Assembly (NCBI GenBank): GCA_958295835.1
Contig: OY282378.1
Span: forward strand, 2,753,694-2,817,693
Reading direction: 5' to 3'
Source: an uncultured Gammaproteobacteria bacterium
GTDB lineage: Bacteria; Pseudomonadota; Gammaproteobacteria; HK1
DNA length: 64,000 nt
In this document: one piece after another, positions 8,659 to 17,271 of the stretch
Position numbering within the stretch: the first letter of the stretch is position 1
Layout: each line of letters opens with the position of its first letter
Translations under genes and position numbers: made by a program
The notes under the pieces: generated by a model
Databases searched by the model: none
Told to the model about the DNA's origin: nothing
What the model saw: the letters and a program-made list of their open reading frames with translations, nothing else

Positions 8659-9900
8659 TCAGGTCACCGCCCGTCTTTCCTGGTACTGCGGCAGCTCCCA
8701 CTGCCGCTCAGCCACGATCTCGGTCAGGATTTCCGCCGCCCGGACCATGTCCGCGGCGTCCAGATAGAGCGGCGCGATCCCGAACCGCATGACGTCCGGG
8801 GCGCGGAAGTCGCCGATGACGCCCCTGTCGATGAGCGCCTGCATGGTCGGCCAGGCGTGCTCGAAGCGGAAGGACACCTGCGATCCGCGCTCCTCGGCCT
8901 GCCGCGGGCTGACGAGCACGAGATCCGGGCAGCGCGTCTCGACCTCGGCGATCAGCCGCTCGCCGAGCTCCATCGATCGGGCGCGTACGTCGTCGATCTC
9001 CACTTCATCCCAGATGTCGAGCGCGGCGTCCAGGGCGGCGAAGGCGATGATCGGCGGCGTGCCTACCCGCATCCGTTCGATGCCCGGGCCGGAGCGGTAG
9101 TCGAGGTCGAAGGCAAAGGGCGCATCGTGGCCCAGCCAGCCGGAGAGTGCCGGGCGGACGTGGTCGATGTGGTCGGGCGAGACGTAGATGAAGGCCGGCG
9201 CCCCTGGTCCGGCATTGAGAAACTTGTAGGTGCAGCCGACCGCGAAATCGGCCCCGGCGGCGCGGACGTCGATCGGGAGCGCGCCCACCGAATGGGCCAG
9301 GTCCCAGACCGTCAATGCACCGGCGGCGTGGGCGGCCTCGGTCAGGCGCGCCATGTCGTGCAATCGACCGGTCCGGTAATCGACCTCGGTCAACATCAGG
9401 ACCGCGACGTTCCGGTCAATCGCATCGGCGACTTCCTCCGGCGCCACCAGCCGGACCTCGTGGCTCCGGCCGAGCGAGCGGATCAGCCCGTCCGCCATGT
9501 ACAGATCCGACGGAAAGTTGCCGTGGTCGGAGAGGATGACGCGCCGCTCCGGCCGCATCTCCAGGGCGGCGGCCACCGCCTGGTAGACCTTGATGGACAG
9601 CGTATCGCCCATCACCACGGTTCCGGCCGGCGCGCCGATCAACCGGCCGATGCGCTCGCCGATCCGCCCGGGTTGATCCATCCAGCCCGCGTCGTTCCAG
9701 CCGCGGATCAGCATCTCGCCCCATTCGTCGCGCAGCAGGCGGGCCACGCGCTCGCGCGCCGCCAGCGGTAGTGGGCCGAGCGAGTTGCCGTCCAGGTAGA
9801 TCACTCCCTCGGGCAGATGGAACAACGCCCTGGTCCTGGTGAAATCGGTCGTCGGTCTGGCGCCGCCGCTTCGTTGCGGCGACGAACATGCGTCACCCAT
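8659..9900 (-). CDS. kynU: kynureninase
   Basis: A PLP enzyme that cleaves kynurenine (or 3-hydroxykynurenine) to anthranilate (or 3-hydroxyanthranilate) plus alanine in tryptophan catabolism; cytosolic. From ATG 9900 (MGDACSSPQ) it has 413 residues, the normal length. That start is supported by GGAGG on the minus strand at 9907-9911. Recognisable parts are IYLDGNSLGPLP near the N-terminus, the PLP phosphate-binding region MGDTLSIKVYQ, the aspartate motif TVWDLAHSVGALP, and the Schiff-base lysine motif TYKFLNAGPGAPAF. It lies 20 bases downstream of the VOC/cupin gene on the same strand, so the two are probably co-transcribed. Confidence 0.9.
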   Translation of the reverse strand: MGDACSSPQRSGGARPTTDFTRTRALFHLPEGVIYLDGNSLGPLPLAARERVARLLRDEWGEMLIRGWNDAGWMDQPGRIGERIGRLIGAPAGTVVMGDTLSIKVYQAVAAALEMRPERRVILSDHGNFPSDLYMADGLIRSLGRSHEVRLVAPEEVADAIDRNVAVLMLTEVDYRTGRLHDMARLTEAAHAAGALTVWDLAHSVGALPIDVRAAGADFAVGCTYKFLNAGPGAPAFIYVSPDHIDHVRPALSGWLGHDAPFAFDLDYRSGPGIERMRVGTPPIIAFAALDAALDIWDEVEIDDVRARSMELGERLIAEVETRCPDLVLVSPRQAEERGSQVSFRFEHAWPTMQALIDRGVIGDFRAPDVMRFGIAPLYLDAADMVRAAEILTEIVAERQWELPQYQERRAVT

Positions 9901-9920
9901 ACAACGCCTCCAAGGCCGCG

Positions 9921-11054
9921 CTACGGCCCATCGTGCATCGTGGTCTCGAACGCGCCCGGGAGCGACACTTCGAGCAGCTCCAGATCCGCCGAGCACCGCT
10001 CGTAGGCGGTCCTGATCCGCGGCGGAACCACGAAGGCGTCGCCGGCCCGCAGCTCCTGGGCTGCCCGGCCCGAGGCCCGCAGCCGCATGCCTCCCTCCAG
10101 AACGAAGGTGAAGAGGATGTCCGCGTCGTGGCTCGCGGTCACGCTCGCGGCACCGTCAATCGATCTGGCCACCTCGGCGTTCGCGACCCCACCGGTCGCG
10201 TCGCCGATACCGGTCCGGCACACCTCGAAGCCCGGGAGCCGCCATGGCTGCCAGGTGGCATCGCACCGCCGGTGATGACAAAAGCGCTGTCCGTCGAACT
10301 CGCGCTCCGGGTCCAGCGTGCCGGTGGGCAGGGTGAACTCGTGGTCGATGATAGTCAGGTGCTCGGCGGGCACGCCCAGCTCGATCACCTCCGCGTTGTC
10401 CGAGGACTCCAGCACCCGATGCCGAATCTGCGAGGGCTGAATGACACAGTCTCCCGCTTCCAGCCGGAACGGAGGCCCCTGATCCTCGTAGACCAGATTG
10501 AACCAGCCCCGGTAGCAGTAGATGAGCTGAAAGGTGATGGTGTGGAAGTGCACCATGTCCGGCACCGGCCCGCCGTCCGGGATGCGGATGTGGGAGGCGA
10601 TCACCGCGCCCCCGAGGCGTCCCGGGATCAGGTCGCGGTAGTGCATGCCGGCGCGGCCGATTCTCCACGAGCCGCCCTCGTTCAGCCGTTGCACCACCAG
10701 GGCATGCCGGGTCGGGGGTTGCTCGAAGGCCGGACCGGCCGGGCGGATCTCGATTCGGGTTCCGTTGGGCGCGGTCAACTCGGTCTCGCCGCCGGCGAAT
10801 TCATCCGGACGCTCGCAAAGCAGGCGGATGGCGCCGGGCGCCTCGTGCGCGCCGCGTTGCAGCCTGACGCGCAGACCGTGCCCCGTCATGACCGCCACCG
10901 CCGGATCGTCGGCGGGAAAGATCGTCTCCAGGCGGAAGCCCAGGGTCTCGCCGAAGAATGACAGGTCCGCGTGCAGGTCCCGACTCGGCAACCGCATCTC
11001 GGCCTGCGTGGCGCCGCCGCCGCACGAGCCGCCCGCCGTGCCACGTTCGTTCAT
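9921..11054 (-). CDS. VOC-like plus double cupin domain protein
   Basis: A 377-residue protein from ATG 11054 (MNERGTAGGSCGG). Residues about 20-110 look like a single glyoxalase/VOC unit (LPSRDLHADLSFFGETLGFR ... PNGTRIEIRPAG). A cupin follows (MVHFHTITFQLIYCYRGW ... FRLEAGDCVIQPSQIRH), then a second, more degenerate cupin (DADILFTFVLEGGMRL ... RAGDAFVVPP). The first cupin keeps metal-ligand-like histidines (HFHT, IRH). The gene precedes kynU by 20 bases, so a role with a kynurenine-derived substrate is plausible, for instance as a metal-dependent dioxygenase. That role is inferred only from position and fold. The 170 bases upstream form a divergent promoter region shared with livG. Confidence 0.7.
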   Translation of the reverse strand: MNERGTAGGSCGGGATQAEMRLPSRDLHADLSFFGETLGFRLETIFPADDPAVAVMTGHGLRVRLQRGAHEAPGAIRLLCERPDEFAGGETELTAPNGTRIEIRPAGPAFEQPPTRHALVVQRLNEGGSWRIGRAGMHYRDLIPGRLGGAVIASHIRIPDGGPVPDMVHFHTITFQLIYCYRGWFNLVYEDQGPPFRLEAGDCVIQPSQIRHRVLESSDNAEVIELGVPAEHLTIIDHEFTLPTGTLDPEREFDGQRFCHHRRCDATWQPWRLPGFEVCRTGIGDATGGVANAEVARSIDGAASVTASHDADILFTFVLEGGMRLRASGRAAQELRAGDAFVVPPRIRTAYERCSADLELLEVSLPGAFETTMHDGP

Positions 11055-11223
11055 GAGGCGCCGTTCTCCGTCGATCCGATGGCTTCGCTCATGCTGCCCC
11101 GGCGAGCTCCGCCCGCCACCGTCGGGCCGGGAGCATTCTACTCGCACCAAGGGTGAAATCGGCCATGCCGCCGGCGCTTCACGCGGACACCCATCGCCAA
11201 CCATCCGGGCTAGAATCGGAACG

Positions 11224-12048
11224 ATGGCGACCACGGCGCAACCATCCGACTCGTTGCCTCCGCCCATTCTCGCCGTCGAGGGGCTCACCCGCCGCTTCGG
11301 AGGTCTGACCGCGGTGGACCGGTGCTCGTTCCACATCGACGCGCGCCGCATCACCGGAATCATCGGGCCGAACGGGGCGGGCAAGAGCACCATCTTCAAC
11401 ATGGTGGCCGGCGCGCTGCCGCCCACCGCCGGAAGGATCCTCCTCGACGGCGAGGACATCACCGGCCTCCCGGCCCACGCCCTGTTCCACCGCGGAATCG
11501 TCCGCACGTTCCAGATCCCCCACGAATTCGGCCGGCTCACGGTGCTCGAGAACCTGATGGCGGTGCCGGCCGGCCAGCCGGGGGAACGTCTGTGGCCGGT
11601 GTGGCTGTCGCCGCGAGCGGTCGCCCGGCGCGAGCGCGACGTGCGGGCGCTGGCGGAGGAGACCCTGGACTTCCTGACCCTCTGGAAGCTTCGGGACGAG
11701 CTCGCGATGAACCTCTCGGGGGGCCAGAAGAAGCTGCTCGAGCTCGGCCGGGCGATGATGGCGGAGCCTCGCCTGGTGCTGCTCGACGAGCCGGGGGCAG
11801 GAGTCAACCCGACCCTGCTGGTGAAGCTGCGGGAGATGATCTGGCAGCTCAATCGCGAGCGCGGATACACGATCGTCATCATCGAGCACGACATGGATTT
11901 CATCGCTTCGCTGTGCGAGCGGATCATCGTGCTGGCGGAGGGATCGGTGCTGACCGAAGGCACCATGGCCGCCGTGCGCCGCGACTCCCGCGTGATCGAC
12001 GCCTATCTCGGAGGGGGCGAGGAGGACGCCTCGACAAATGCCGTCTGA
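11224..12048 (+). CDS. livG: branched-chain amino acid-type ABC transporter ATPase LivG
   Basis: First gene of a five-gene transporter operon; 274 residues from ATG 11224 (MATTAQPSDSLPPP). Motifs: Walker A GPNGAGKST, Q-loop FQIPHEFGRLTVLENLMAVP, ABC signature NLSGGQKKLLELGRAMM, Walker B LVLLDEPGAGVNP and H-loop IIEHDMDFI. The LivG-specific insert between Q-loop and signature (about 40 residues, ending LDFLTLWKLRDE) separates it from the neighbouring LivF. It overlaps livF by 11 bases. HAAT-family transporters take up branched-chain amino acids, but also aromatic acids, urea and amides. The neighbouring kynU raises aromatic amino acid or kynurenine uptake as a possibility. Confidence 0.92.
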   Translation: MATTAQPSDSLPPPILAVEGLTRRFGGLTAVDRCSFHIDARRITGIIGPNGAGKSTIFNMVAGALPPTAGRILLDGEDITGLPAHALFHRGIVRTFQIPHEFGRLTVLENLMAVPAGQPGERLWPVWLSPRAVARRERDVRALAEETLDFLTLWKLRDELAMNLSGGQKKLLELGRAMMAEPRLVLLDEPGAGVNPTLLVKLREMIWQLNRERGYTIVIIEHDMDFIASLCERIIVLAEGSVLTEGTMAAVRRDSRVIDAYLGGGEEDASTNAV

Positions 12049-12976
12049 ACCATCAATCCTCGAGCTCGATCAGGTGACCGGCGGCTACGGGGGGGCCGAG
12101 ATCATCCACGAGGTGTCGGTACGGATTGCGCCGGCCGAAATCGTGGTGCTGATCGGACCCAACGGAGCGGGAAAATCGAGCGTGATGAATGCAGTGCTCG
12201 GACGGCTCCGGATCGATGGCGGCCGGGTCCGGCTGGCGGGGCGGGATATCACCGGGGTCCCGCCCGAGCAGGTCGTACGCCAGGGCGTGTGCTACGTGCC
12301 CCAGACCGGAAACGTCTTCCCCAACCTGAGCGTGAACGAGAACCTGGAGATGGGGGCGTACATCCGGACCGACGACTTCCGGCCGTGCATCGAGGAGATG
12401 TACACGCTCTTTCCGCCGCTGGCGGAGCGGCGTCGTGCACCCGCCGGCACCCTCTCCGGCGGCCAGCGCCAGATGGTCGCGATTGCCAAGGCCCTCATGG
12501 TCGAGCCGGTCATCCTGCTGCTGGACGAGCCCACCGCGGGCCTTTCGCCGCGCTTTCGCGGCGACATCTTCCGCGTGGTGCGCGAGATCAATGCGCGCGG
12601 CACACCGATCCTCATGGTGGAGCAGAACGCGCGGCAGGCGCTCGCCATCGCGGACCGGGGCTACGTCCTGGTCGACGGCCGGAACCGGCTGGAAGGCACC
12701 GGCGCCGGCCTCCTCGCAGACCCCGACGTGGGCGCGATGTTCCTCGGCGGAGGCGGTGATCCGGAAGCTCGAACCCCGGTCCACGGCGCCGGCGAAGATG
12801 GGGGCGCCGGTCACCGTGGCGCGGGCCCGGACCCCGGAGCCCGCGTTCACGGCGGCCCGGAGACGGAAACGGGAGCTCCGGCCCGCGACCCCGGCGCAGA
12901 TGGATCGGACGGTCGCGGGACCACGGATCCGGACCCCGGAGCGTCGGACTCTGGTCGAGGAAAGGATCGGCCGTGA
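12038..12976 (+). CDS. livF: ABC transporter ATPase LivF with unusual C-terminal tail
   Basis: Second ATPase of the HAAT transporter. Walker A GPNGAGKSS, Q-loop YVPQTGNVFPNLSVNENLEMG, signature TLSGGQRQMVAIAKALM, Walker B VILLLDEPTAGLSP and H-loop MVEQNARQAL are intact. The ABC domain ends near residue 240 (PDVGAMFLGGGG), where LivF proteins normally stop. Here about 70 extra residues follow, rich in Gly, Asp, Pro, Glu and Ala (GAGEDGGAGHRGAGPDPG), encoded by imperfect repeats of 'ccggaccccgga'-like units at about 12760-12970. The stop overlaps the livH GTG by four bases (GTGA), so the extension may be an insertion kept in frame. Confidence 0.9.
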   Translation: MPSEPSILELDQVTGGYGGAEIIHEVSVRIAPAEIVVLIGPNGAGKSSVMNAVLGRLRIDGGRVRLAGRDITGVPPEQVVRQGVCYVPQTGNVFPNLSVNENLEMGAYIRTDDFRPCIEEMYTLFPPLAERRRAPAGTLSGGQRQMVAIAKALMVEPVILLLDEPTAGLSPRFRGDIFRVVREINARGTPILMVEQNARQALAIADRGYVLVDGRNRLEGTGAGLLADPDVGAMFLGGGGDPEARTPVHGAGEDGGAGHRGAGPDPGARVHGGPETETGAPARDPGADGSDGRGTTDPDPGASDSGRGKDRP

Positions 12977-13863
12977 TCGAGTTCATCAACTTCTACCTGA
13001 TTCCGGGCCTGGTGCTCGGAAGCATCTACGCGCTCGGGGCGATCGGGGTGACGCTCACCTTCGGGATCCTGCGCTTCGCGAACTTCGCGCACGGGGAGAC
13101 GATGACCCTGGGGGCCTATTTCACCCTCACCCTGACCGCCCTCACCGGCCTGCACCCGCTCCTGTTCCTGCCCGTCGCCATGGCCCTCACGGCGCTGGCC
13201 GTCCTCGGGATGGACCGGCTGTTCTTCCGGCCGCTTCGTCACGGAGCGACGATCATCCTGGTCATCGCCTCGTTCGGGCTGATGCTGATGGTGCGCTCCT
13301 TCGTGCAGATCGTCTGGGGCGCGAAGCTCCAGTCCTTCAGCAAGGGCATCGATCTTCCGTGGGTGCTGCTCGATACGCTGCGCATCTTCCCCAAGCACGT
13401 CATCATCGTCTGCGCCGCCCTCCTGCTGATGCTGGCGGTGCATCTGCTGCTCAGCCGCACCAGGGCCGGCAAGGCGATGCGGGCCATGGCGGATTCGCCC
13501 GAACTCGCCCGCCTGACCGGCATCGACACCGAGCGCGTGATCCGTACGACCTGGATGGTCGGGGCGGGACTGGCGGCCGCGGCGGGGGTGTTCCTCGCCT
13601 ACGACACGCACGTGGAGACGCAGATGGGCTTCAAGATGCTGCTGCCGATCTTCGCCTCCGCGCTGCTCGGCGGTATCGGCCGGCCCTATGGCGCGATGGC
13701 GGGAGGGCTGGTGATCGGCATGGCCGAGGAGCTTTCGACCTACCCCTGGATCGGCTCCGAGCCGTTGCTCCAGCCCGGCTACAAGGCGGGCGTGGCCTTC
13801 GCGATCATGGTCGTGATCCTCATCTGGCGGCCGAGCGGACTGTTCCGCGGCCGGGTGTTCTAG
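12973..13863 (+). CDS. livH: ABC transporter permease LivH
   Basis: Inner-membrane permease of the HAAT system, 296 residues. The GTG start at 12973 overlaps the livF stop. It shows the family pattern YLIPGLVLGSIYALGAIGVTLTFGILRFANFAHGE at the N-terminus (a hydrophobic helix followed by the conserved NFAHGE), multiple hydrophobic helices, the EAA-like cytoplasmic loop AMRAMADSPELARLTGID, and LGGIGRPYGAMAGGLVIGMAEEL near the end. It pairs with LivM to form the channel. A gap of 122 bases precedes livM. Confidence 0.92.
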   Translation: MIEFINFYLIPGLVLGSIYALGAIGVTLTFGILRFANFAHGETMTLGAYFTLTLTALTGLHPLLFLPVAMALTALAVLGMDRLFFRPLRHGATIILVIASFGLMLMVRSFVQIVWGAKLQSFSKGIDLPWVLLDTLRIFPKHVIIVCAALLLMLAVHLLLSRTRAGKAMRAMADSPELARLTGIDTERVIRTTWMVGAGLAAAAGVFLAYDTHVETQMGFKMLLPIFASALLGGIGRPYGAMAGGLVIGMAEELSTYPWIGSEPLLQPGYKAGVAFAIMVVILIWRPSGLFRGRVF

Positions 13864-13985
13864 CGAGACCCGCGGGAATTTCGGGAGGGCCGGCCCTTGT
13901 CGGTGAAGTCCTGTGCAAGATGGCGAAGAATTGTTCGTGACCCCCTGCTCGCGGCGGTGCCGGGTCAGGAGGTGACACGGTTCTG

Positions 13986-14954
13986 ATGGAACAGCTCTAC
14001 GGCATCTTCCTCTACACCGTGTTCCTGCTCACGATGGGCGGGATCTACGCGGTGCTGACCCTCGGTCTCAACATCCAGTGGGGGTTCACCGGATTGTTCA
14101 ACGCCGGGGTCGCCGGGTTCTTCGCGATCGGAGCCTACGTCACCGCCATCCTGACCTCCGCCGCATCGACCCGCCATCTCGGCGGATTCGGGCTCAGCGT
14201 TCCGGCCGGCATCTGCGCGGCGATGGTGGCAAGCGCGATCATCGCGTGGGGAGTCGGGCGGATCTGCATCCGGCTCCGTAGCGACTATCTCGCAATCGCG
14301 ACCCTCGGGATCGCCGAAATATTCCGCCTGGTTCTCAAGAACGAGATATGGGCGACCAACGGAGCCCGCGGAATCTCCCGGATCCCGAAACCGTTCGAAC
14401 ACCTGCCCGAGCCGTGGAACCAGGTCGGGATGCTGCTGCTCGTGTTCGCGATCGTCCTGGCGCTCTACGTCCTGCTCGAAAGGGCTCGCCGCTCCCCTTG
14501 GGGGCGGGTGATGGCCGCCATTCGGGAAAACGAGGACGCGGCACGCGCCGCCGGCAAGGACGTGGAGAGGCTTCGGATCGAAGCATTCGTTCTCGGCGGC
14601 GCCCTCATGGGCCTCGGCGGCGCCCTCATGGCCCACCACATCAAGTTCATCGCGCCCAACGCGGCCGAGCCGGTGTCCGCCACGTTCCTGGTCTGGGTGA
14701 TGCTCGTCATTGGTGGGAGCGCGAACAACCGCGGTGCGATCCTCGGTGCGGTCCTGGTCTGGGCGATCTGGTCGACGACGGAAATTCTGACCGCCCGACT
14801 GCCGGCGGAGTGGGCGCTCAAGTCCGCCTACCTCAGGATCTTTCTCATCGGCCTGGCACTGCAAATCATTCTGCAGAAGTATCCTGGTGGAATCTTTCGA
14901 GAGCGTCGATTGCAGACCTCTCGATCGTCTATCATGCCGCCTGCAAGCCGTTAG
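13986..14954 (+). CDS. livM: ABC transporter permease LivM
   Basis: Second permease of the HAAT transporter, 322 residues, start ATG 13986 with AGGAGGTGA about ten bases upstream. The N-terminal LGLNIQWGFTGLFNAGVAGFFAIGAY is the standard LivM signature region. The EAA-like loop is present (GRVMAAIRENEDAARAAGKD), followed by GGALMGLGGALMAHHIKFI and several helices. It lies 19 bases before the gene for the periplasmic binding protein, so the whole livGFHMK order is one transcription unit. Confidence 0.92.
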   Translation: MEQLYGIFLYTVFLLTMGGIYAVLTLGLNIQWGFTGLFNAGVAGFFAIGAYVTAILTSAASTRHLGGFGLSVPAGICAAMVASAIIAWGVGRICIRLRSDYLAIATLGIAEIFRLVLKNEIWATNGARGISRIPKPFEHLPEPWNQVGMLLLVFAIVLALYVLLERARRSPWGRVMAAIRENEDAARAAGKDVERLRIEAFVLGGALMGLGGALMAHHIKFIAPNAAEPVSATFLVWVMLVIGGSANNRGAILGAVLVWAIWSTTEILTARLPAEWALKSAYLRIFLIGLALQIILQKYPGGIFRERRLQTSRSSIMPPASR

Positions 14955-14973
14955 CCAAAGAGGAGGTACCGCA

Positions 14974-16167
14974 ATGAGCAGAATCTCGATCGCTGCGGCG
15001 ATAGCCGCACTCGCCACCGCCCCTGCGTTCGGGGCCGACGTCAAGATTGGCTCGTCAGCGGGCATGACCGGACCCACCGCCGAGCTCGTCGCTCCGGTCA
15101 TCGCCGGCCGCAACCTCGCCGCCGCTCAGGTCAACGAGCAGGGCGGACTGTTCGGGGGCGACACCTATCGGCTCGTCCCCGGCGATTCGCAATGCGACCC
15201 CAAGGCGGCGGTGGACGCGGCGGCCAAGCTGGTCAACGTCGAGCAGGTGGTGGCGATCATCGGTCCCACCTGTTCAGGGGCCACGAACGGCATGAGCCAG
15301 TCGGTGACCATTCCGGCCGGAGTGGCGGTTCTGTCCGACACTGCGACCGCGCCCTCGATCTCCGAGCTCGAGGACAACGATCTCGTGTTCCGGGTCGCTC
15401 CTTCCGACGCCTACCAGGGGCGCACGCTCGCACAGTTCGCTTGGGATGCCGGCTACCGGAAGCTTGCCGTCACCTACGCGAACGACGACTACAACGCTGG
15501 CCTCGCCGGGGTGTTCGTGGCCTCGTTCGAGGAGATGGGCGGAACCATCGCCGGGAACCAGTTGCACGAGCCGGATCGGGCGTCGTATCGGTCCGAGCTC
15601 TCCACCCTCGCCGGCGGGGGCGCCGAGGGGCTCGCGTTATTCGCCTATTACGGCGGAAGCGGCATCAAGATCCTGCGCAACAGCCTTGAGAACGGCCTGT
15701 TCGGCAAGTTCCTCGGTGCGGACGGCATGATCGACAACTCGGTCATCGAGCAGCTCGGAGCCGATACGTTGCGCGGGAACATCATGCTCTCGCAGCCTGC
15801 GGCGGACACCGAAGGCGAATCCTACAAGGCGTTCGCCGCGGCGTTCGCGGCGGCCGGCCATGATCCGGCCGCGCCGTACGTAGCGTACGGCTACGACATC
15901 GCGTTCCTCATGGCCCTTGCGGTCGAGAAAGCCGGCTCGGCGGACCGGAGCAAGATCCCGGCCGCCCTGCGCGAGGTCGCCAATGCGCCCGGCATGGTGA
16001 TTCGTCCTGGTGAATGGATGAAGGCCAAGGAGGCGATCGCCGCCGGGCAGGACGTCAACTACGAGGGCGCTTCGGGCGCCATCGAGTTCGACGACAACGG
16101 CGACGTGGCCGGAGTCTATTCCCGGTACGTGGTCGGCGACGACGGGACGTGGACTGCGGTGGAGTAA
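14974..16167 (+). CDS. livK: periplasmic substrate-binding protein (LivK family)
   Basis: Secreted ligand-binding component of the transporter, 397 residues. The start at ATG 14974 is set by AGGAGG at 14961-14966 and gives a clean signal peptide (MSRISIAAAIAALATAPAFGA, cleavage before DVKIG). The mature protein has the type I periplasmic-binding pattern KIGSSAGMTGPTAEL, AAAKLVNVEQVVAIIGPTCSG, then LAVTYANDDYNAGLAGVF and APYVAYGYDIAFLMALAVEKA. Two-lobe proteins of this family bind amino acids or related small molecules; the ligand cannot be read from sequence. It is placed last in the operon, which is unusual but not rare. Confidence 0.9.
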   Translation: MSRISIAAAIAALATAPAFGADVKIGSSAGMTGPTAELVAPVIAGRNLAAAQVNEQGGLFGGDTYRLVPGDSQCDPKAAVDAAAKLVNVEQVVAIIGPTCSGATNGMSQSVTIPAGVAVLSDTATAPSISELEDNDLVFRVAPSDAYQGRTLAQFAWDAGYRKLAVTYANDDYNAGLAGVFVASFEEMGGTIAGNQLHEPDRASYRSELSTLAGGGAEGLALFAYYGGSGIKILRNSLENGLFGKFLGADGMIDNSVIEQLGADTLRGNIMLSQPAADTEGESYKAFAAAFAAAGHDPAAPYVAYGYDIAFLMALAVEKAGSADRSKIPAALREVANAPGMVIRPGEWMKAKEAIAAGQDVNYEGASGAIEFDDNGDVAGVYSRYVVGDDGTWTAVE

Positions 16168-16425
16168 CGCGATTGATGCAAAGGCAGGTGCGCCGCCCGG
16201 CGCGCCTGCCGGCATCCGGCTCCGCACGGGCAGAACCCTTCCTGCCGAGCGCCGCAGCCAGCGCATCGAAGTCGAAGCCGTCGAGCGAGCGCACCATCGA
16301 GCCGTCCGCCGCGATCCGCTCCGGTACCTCCAGCCGGCGGTCGCGCAGGACGATCGGCGCGGGCCGCTGCCACTCCGGATCGAACAGCCCTCCGACCGGA
16401 CGCTGCCGGTTCCGGCCAGGCCGGG
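16168..16425. other. Convergent intergenic region with possible gene relic
   Basis: This interval lies between the convergent livK and MOSC genes. On the minus strand, a frame from about 16420 down to 16220 is strikingly protein-like (GGLFDPEWQRPAPIVL, then PERIAADGSMVRSLDGFDFD). It has no credible start codon and runs into the end of livK. I read it as a possible C-terminal gene fragment of unknown family. Confidence 0.3.
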
Positions 16426-17271
16426 TCAGGAGGATCGGGGACCGGCTCTGCCGCTCGCCGCGGATTGCAGCACCACGACGCGATCACCGGCCCGGACGGT
16501 TCCGGCGCCACGGGGCACCAGGTTCTGACCCAGGAACACCCCGCCGGTGGCGCGGCGGCGATAGCGGGCAAGGGTGCGCATCGGCTCGCGCTTCGAATCG
16601 GGGATGCCGGTGTCCGGATCGACGGTCGGCAACTCGCACCGCTCGCAGTTCTCCACCCCTTCGAACTCCACCGAGCCGATACGAACGCGACGCCAGTCGT
16701 CCTCCACGTACGGCGCACCGCCGCTGATCACGAGATTGGGCCGGAACCGGCGCATCGACACCGGCGCCGGGGTACGGGCGTTCAGGTCGTCGAGCGAGCC
16801 CCGGCCGATGGCGAGCACCGGATAGCAGTCGGCGAAGCTCACTTCGTCCTCGGGGCGGGTGCAGTCGGGGTCCGGCCGGCGCTTGGCGCGATCGTCCATC
16901 GCGACCAGCCGCACCGGCTTGTCCAGCGCGTCGGACATCCAGCGCGCGGCGGCATCGCCGGCATCCAGGGCGCGGCACGCCTGTCCCCAGATCCATACCT
17001 GCGCCGCGCGCGAGCCGGCATCCGGATACCGCACGGTGAACGGCCCACGGTCACGCATCTCGAGCCGGAGCCCCTTGCCGGTGGTCTCGGCCCGAATCCG
17101 CACAAGCTGCGGTCGCTCGCGGGCGGTGACGCACACGCCGGCGGAGTCGATGACCATCCAGCGGCGGTCGCCGCGCAGGCCGCACGGTTCCACGTCGCCC
17201 GCATCGAGGTCGATCCCGGCGCCGGACTTCAACGGATAGACCGCGATGCCGGCGAGGACGAGTTCATCCAT
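16426..17271 (-). CDS. MOSC domain protein (YcbX/MOCS C-terminal family)
   Basis: A 281-residue protein with an N-terminal MOSC beta-barrel (LAGIAVYPLKSGAGIDLDAG, GLRGDRRWMVID) and a C-terminal MOSC domain (RRFRPNLVISGG, then GVENCERCELPTVDPDTG with the conserved cysteines). MOSC proteins handle molybdenum cofactor sulfur or act as molybdoenzymes that reduce N-hydroxylated compounds, as YcbX and YiiM do. The first eight bases overlap the stop of the upstream NUDIX gene, so the two are co-translated. Confidence 0.85.
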   Translation of the reverse strand: MDELVLAGIAVYPLKSGAGIDLDAGDVEPCGLRGDRRWMVIDSAGVCVTARERPQLVRIRAETTGKGLRLEMRDRGPFTVRYPDAGSRAAQVWIWGQACRALDAGDAAARWMSDALDKPVRLVAMDDRAKRRPDPDCTRPEDEVSFADCYPVLAIGRGSLDDLNARTPAPVSMRRFRPNLVISGGAPYVEDDWRRVRIGSVEFEGVENCERCELPTVDPDTGIPDSKREPMRTLARYRRRATGGVFLGQNLVPRGAGTVRAGDRVVVLQSAASGRAGPRSS

